This document shows, in pieces, positions 61,307 through 64,000 of a stretch of 64,000 nucleotides of DNA. The notes beneath the pieces were generated by a model. That model was not told where the DNA came from. It did no database searches and saw only the letters and a list, made by a program, of their open reading frames with translations. A program made the translations under genes and the position numbers. The stretch is from assembly GCF_003206135.1 (NCBI RefSeq), contig NZ_PZJT01000002.1:46480-110479 (forward strand), written 5' to 3'. This stretch comes from Salinicola salarius (GTDB taxonomy: Bacteria; Pseudomonadota; Gammaproteobacteria; Pseudomonadales; Halomonadaceae). Within the stretch, counting starts at the first letter, position 1, and each line of letters begins with the position of its first letter.

Positions 61307-61933
61307 ATGGATCGTGAGATCGACCGGGTCAATCGTTTCGATGCCAAGGATATCGAGCGACTCGAAGATCAATCGCTGTACTCGGGCTTCTTTGGCCTGG
61401 AGAAGCGTCGCCTGCGTCATCGTCGGTTCAATGGCGAGTGGGGCGAGGCCATCGATCGAGAAGTTCACGTTCGCCGGGATGCGGTCGGCGTACTACTCTA
61501 CGATCCGATTCATGACCATGTCGTGCTGGTCGAGCAGATCCGCGCCGGCGCTTTGGACGATCCGATCTCGCCGTGGAAGCTGGAGCCGGTCGCCGGACTG
61601 GTGGAGCCCGGCGAGACACCGGCGGATGTCGCGCGCCGCGAAGCGCAGGAAGAAGCGGGTTGCGATATCGGTGAACTGATCGAGCTCCATCGCTATTATC
61701 CGAGTCCTGGCGCCTGCACCGAGCAGGTCACGCTGTTCTGTGGCCTGATCGACAGCACGGGGCTCGGCGGCATACACGGCGTCGAAAACGAACACGAAGA
61801 CATTCTGGTTCACGTCATGTCGTTTCCCGAGGCATGGGATCGACTGATGGCGGGACAATTGGACAATGCCATGGCGTTGATTGGCTTTCACTGGCTGGCA
61901 CGCGAGCGCGCCACACTGAGAGCCAAGGCCTGA
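61307..61933 (+). CDS. nudF: ADP-ribose pyrophosphatase NudF
   Basis: The 208-residue Nudix hydrolase has the motif GLVEPGETPADVARREAQEE plus AG (about 103-124), which matches GX5EX7REUXEEXGU. The typical ADP-ribose pyrophosphatase N-terminal part and YYPSPGACTEQVTLF (ADPRase signature) are present. It splits ADP-ribose into AMP and ribose 5-phosphate. AAGGAG lies 7 nt before the ATG. First gene of nudF-yqiB-cpdA. Confidence 0.94.
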   Translation: MDREIDRVNRFDAKDIERLEDQSLYSGFFGLEKRRLRHRRFNGEWGEAIDREVHVRRDAVGVLLYDPIHDHVVLVEQIRAGALDDPISPWKLEPVAGLVEPGETPADVARREAQEEAGCDIGELIELHRYYPSPGACTEQVTLFCGLIDSTGLGGIHGVENEHEDILVHVMSFPEAWDRLMAGQLDNAMALIGFHWLARERATLRAKA

Positions 61934-62038
61934 AGCGAGAGTCGGTAGCGCAGCAGTGGCGGCAAGTCGTCGACGATCACCTGCGGCTGCGCCGGACACT
62001 CGAGCTGACTGGAGGCCGTCATGCGCCAGGAGAACACC

Positions 62039-62485
62039 ATGAGAAAGACCGCTTACGTCACCGATCTCAAGACGCTTCAGGCGGAATGCAGCAGCAATTA
62101 TCTGCGGCTGTGCCGTCTCGTCATGGATATGGAGCCGGGTGACATCAAGGAAGTGCCGCTGGCGGGCGAACACGCACGCTTCGGTACTCTGTGGTTCGAG
62201 GTGCTCGAGCAGGCGCCGTACACCACGGTTGCGCGGGTTTCCCAGACCGGCGTGCTGGACAGCTTCGTCGATTCGCCGCGGATGACGGTGCATCTCTACC
62301 ACGATGCGGACATGGCGGAAGTGACCGACTTTCAGCGTCAACGCCATTTCCAGGGTCGCTATCGCTATCCCAACCCGCAGATGCATCAGCCCGATGAAAA
62401 ATTGCAGCTCAACCGCTTTCTGGGGGAGTGGCTGCAGCATGGGCTGGCGCACGGTCACGCCGTCGACGTACCGGAAACGCCTTGA
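62039..62485 (+). CDS. yqiB: YqiB-family DUF1249 protein
   Basis: The 148-residue protein matches DUF1249, known only by position between nudF and cpdA. Features include DLKTLQAECSSNYLRL, a beta-rich middle with MTVHLYHDADMAEV and RHFQGRYRYPNPQMHQPDEK near the end. Function unknown. CAGGAGAA precedes ATG 62039, so it is preferred over 62021. Its stop shares one base with the cpdA start. Confidence 0.9.
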   Translation: MRKTAYVTDLKTLQAECSSNYLRLCRLVMDMEPGDIKEVPLAGEHARFGTLWFEVLEQAPYTTVARVSQTGVLDSFVDSPRMTVHLYHDADMAEVTDFQRQRHFQGRYRYPNPQMHQPDEKLQLNRFLGEWLQHGLAHGHAVDVPETP

Positions 62486-63207
62486 TGCGCCTGATCCAGA
62501 TCACCGATTGTCACCTGTTGGCCGACCCTCGAGGCACGTCGCGCAAGGGGTTTCCGCTGCGCCAGTTGCAGGCGGTCGTCGAGCGCGCCAGGGCGCTGCG
62601 GCCCGATATTCTGCTGGTCACCGGCGATATTGCCGAGGATGAGACACCTGCTGCCTATCGCCACGCCAGCCAGGCCTTCGCGGCCGTGGGGTGCCCGTGG
62701 TTCTGGATCCCCGGCAACCACGATCAGCCGGAGCTGATGGAAGAGTGCCAGCCTTTTCACGAAGAGCTCGATCTCGACGGTTGGCGGGTGTTGTTGCTGA
62801 ACTCTCGGATCAGCGGTCAACCCGGCGGAGAATTGGGGCAGGACCAGCTGCAGCGGCTGGCGTGGCAGCTCGAGGCGGACGATCGCCCGACGCTGGTCGC
62901 GCTGCATCATCCGCCGCTGGATATCGGTTCGGTGTGGATGGACGCCATCGGTCTGAAGGACCGGGACGCGCTGTGGCAAACGCTCTCGCCCTATTCGCAG
63001 GTCAAGGCCTTGATCTGTGGTCATATCCATCAGGCGTTTGCCGCCTGGCAGGGCGTCGTGGCCGTCTATGGGTGTCCGTCGACCTCGGATCAGTTCCTGC
63101 CGAAGAGCCACGAGTTCGCGATCGACGAGGCGGCGCGGCCCGGTTTACGTGTCGTCGATCTGCGCGGCGAGTCGTTGTCGACCTGGATCGAACGCGTCGA
63201 TCTCTAG
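62485..63207 (+). CDS. cpdA: 3',5'-cyclic AMP phosphodiesterase CpdA
   Basis: The 240-residue calcineurin-like phosphoesterase keeps the metal motifs: D and H in ITDCHL, GDIAEDE, PGNHD, ALHHPP and GHIHQAF. It degrades cAMP and may tune Crp signalling. Start ATG overlaps the yqiB stop (TGATG). The third gene of the nudF operon. Confidence 0.94.
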   Translation: MRLIQITDCHLLADPRGTSRKGFPLRQLQAVVERARALRPDILLVTGDIAEDETPAAYRHASQAFAAVGCPWFWIPGNHDQPELMEECQPFHEELDLDGWRVLLLNSRISGQPGGELGQDQLQRLAWQLEADDRPTLVALHHPPLDIGSVWMDAIGLKDRDALWQTLSPYSQVKALICGHIHQAFAAWQGVVAVYGCPSTSDQFLPKSHEFAIDEAARPGLRVVDLRGESLSTWIERVDL

Positions 63208-63217
63208 CTGTTTATAA

Positions 63218-63234
63218 CCAAAAACGCTTTTTGG
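63218..63234. promoter_or_regulatory. Palindrome upstream of cysD
   Basis: CCAAAAA-CGC-TTTTTGG, a perfect 7+7 inverted repeat with 3-nt centre, between cpdA and cysD. Could be the end of the cpdA unit or a sulfur-regulation (CysB-type) site. A weak promoter candidate follows (TTGACG at 63250, TAGGGT at 63274). Confidence 0.5.
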
Positions 63235-63347
63235 ATCATCTTTGATTCTTTGACGTTATTACCGAAGTCTCGCTAGGGTTGACTCCCAGAGAAGCCCATA
63301 TTCTGTTTTGCCATCTGATTTCAGAGGGCGACCGTGAGACATCGACC

Positions 63348-64000
63348 ATGACAGCTCCTATCGTCAGCGCTCAGCGCCAGACCCATCTCAAGCAGCTCGA
63401 AGCCGAGTCCATCCATATCATCCGCGAGGTTGCCGCCGAGTTCGGCAATCCGGTGATGCTTTACTCCATCGGCAAGGACTCCTCGGTGATGCTGCACCTC
63501 GCACGCAAGGCGTTCTATCCCGGGCCGCCGCCGTTCCCGCTGATGCACGTCAACACCACCTGGAAGTTCAAGGAAATGATCGAGTTCCGCGACCGGATGG
63601 CCGCGGACGTCGGGATGGAGTTGATCGAGCATATCAACGAGGAAGGCCGCGCCGCCGGCATCAACCCGTTCGACCACGGCAGCGCCAAGTACACCGACAT
63701 CATGAAGACCCAGTCGCTCAAGCAGGCACTGGACAAGTACGGCTTCGATGCCGCCTTCGGTGGCGCCCGTCGCGACGAGGAAGCCTCCCGCGCCAAGGAG
63801 CGCGTCTACTCCTTCCGTGACAAGCACCACCGCTGGGACCCCAAGAACCAGCGCCCCGAGCTGTGGAACCTCTACAACGGCAAGGTCAACAAGGGCGAAT
63901 CGATCCGCGTCTTCCCGCTCTCCAACTGGACCGAGCTGGATATCTGGCAGTACATCTATCTCGAATCGATCCCCATCGTCCCGCTGTACTACTCCGCACC
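63348..64000 (+). CDS. cysD: Sulfate adenylyltransferase subunit 2 CysD (3' end outside window)
   Basis: The 217 visible codons give CysD, the ATP-pyrophosphatase subunit that with CysN makes adenosine 5'-phosphosulfate from sulfate and ATP. The PP-loop is [12 protein letters not shown] (about residues 40-51). [16 protein letters not shown] and [14 protein letters not shown] are typical of CysD. ATG 63348 is the first sensible start; no strong ribosome site is seen. The frame is open to the window end; about 85 residues lie outside. Confidence 0.96.
   Translation, partial: MTAPIVSAQRQTHLKQLEAESIHIIREVAAEFGNPVMLYSIGKDSSVMLHLARKAFYPGPPPFPLMHVNTTWKFKEMIEFRDRMAADVGMELIEHINEEGRAAGINPFDHGSAKYTDIMKTQSLKQALDKYGFDAAFGGARRDEEASRAKERVYSFRDKHHRWDPKNQRPELWNLYNGKVNKGESIRVFPLSNWTELDIWQYIYLESIPIVPLYYSA

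Overview
The window looks like chromosome of a GC-rich, moderately halophilic gammaproteobacterium, most likely of the family Halomonadaceae. The inference rests on the GC-rich coding sequence, the gene orders (trkA-trkH; ispG-hisS-yfgM-bamB-der; yajC-secD-secF next to tgt-queA; nudF-yqiB-cpdA) and the osmoadaptation set (two BCCT carriers, TrkAH, sodium-coupled SstT). No database was searched; all names come from reading the translations.

Layout. 1-1111: 5' end of gmhA and a TauE/SafE exporter. About 1690-5291: a strikingly AT-rich island with a two-gene Hachiman/AbpAB-type anti-phage system (DUF1837 nuclease HamA, SF2 helicase HamB). hamA is interrupted near its end by a frameshift at an A8 run that is a perfect -1 slippery site; the shifted frame ends in an ATGA overlap with hamB. 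5292-8166: LysE exporter, cold-shock protein, zinc-free ribosomal protein L31 under a Zur box, small hypotheticals. 8167-18543: tandem BCCT carriers, heat-shock Hsp20 behind a sigma-32 promoter, TraB protein, SstT, TrkH-TrkA, dodecin. 18646-30532: nicotinamidase, def-fmt-rsmB, LysM protein-dprA, P4-type phosphatase, tsaC-hemF-aroE, M48 protease and a lipoprotein. 30773-37172: an AAA ATPase, then a hybrid histidine kinase, a single-domain response regulator and an HPt-REC-GGDEF diguanylate cyclase in one unit.

37231-49541 (minus strand): a long housekeeping block read iscR-iscS-iscA-ndk-rlmN-pilW-rodZ-ispG-hisS-yfgM-bamB-der. The isc part lacks iscU, hscB, hscA and fdx. A 12-copy heptanucleotide tandem repeat lies between hisS and yfgM. 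49724-53080: trmJ, a SuhB whose phosphatase metal ligands are mostly lost, a scar holding the tails of two deleted divergent genes, and an AI-2E family permease. 53288-58972: secF, secD, yajC, tgt, queA with a five-copy degenerate repeat between tgt and queA. 59107-60967: tRNA-Leu(CAA) and small accessory genes. 61307-64000: nudF-yqiB-cpdA and the start of cysD.

The most interesting points are the hamA frameshift, the reduced isc operon, the degenerate SuhB active site, the altered BCCT aromatic box, the double-tail deletion scar at 51552-51767, and the two repeat loci.
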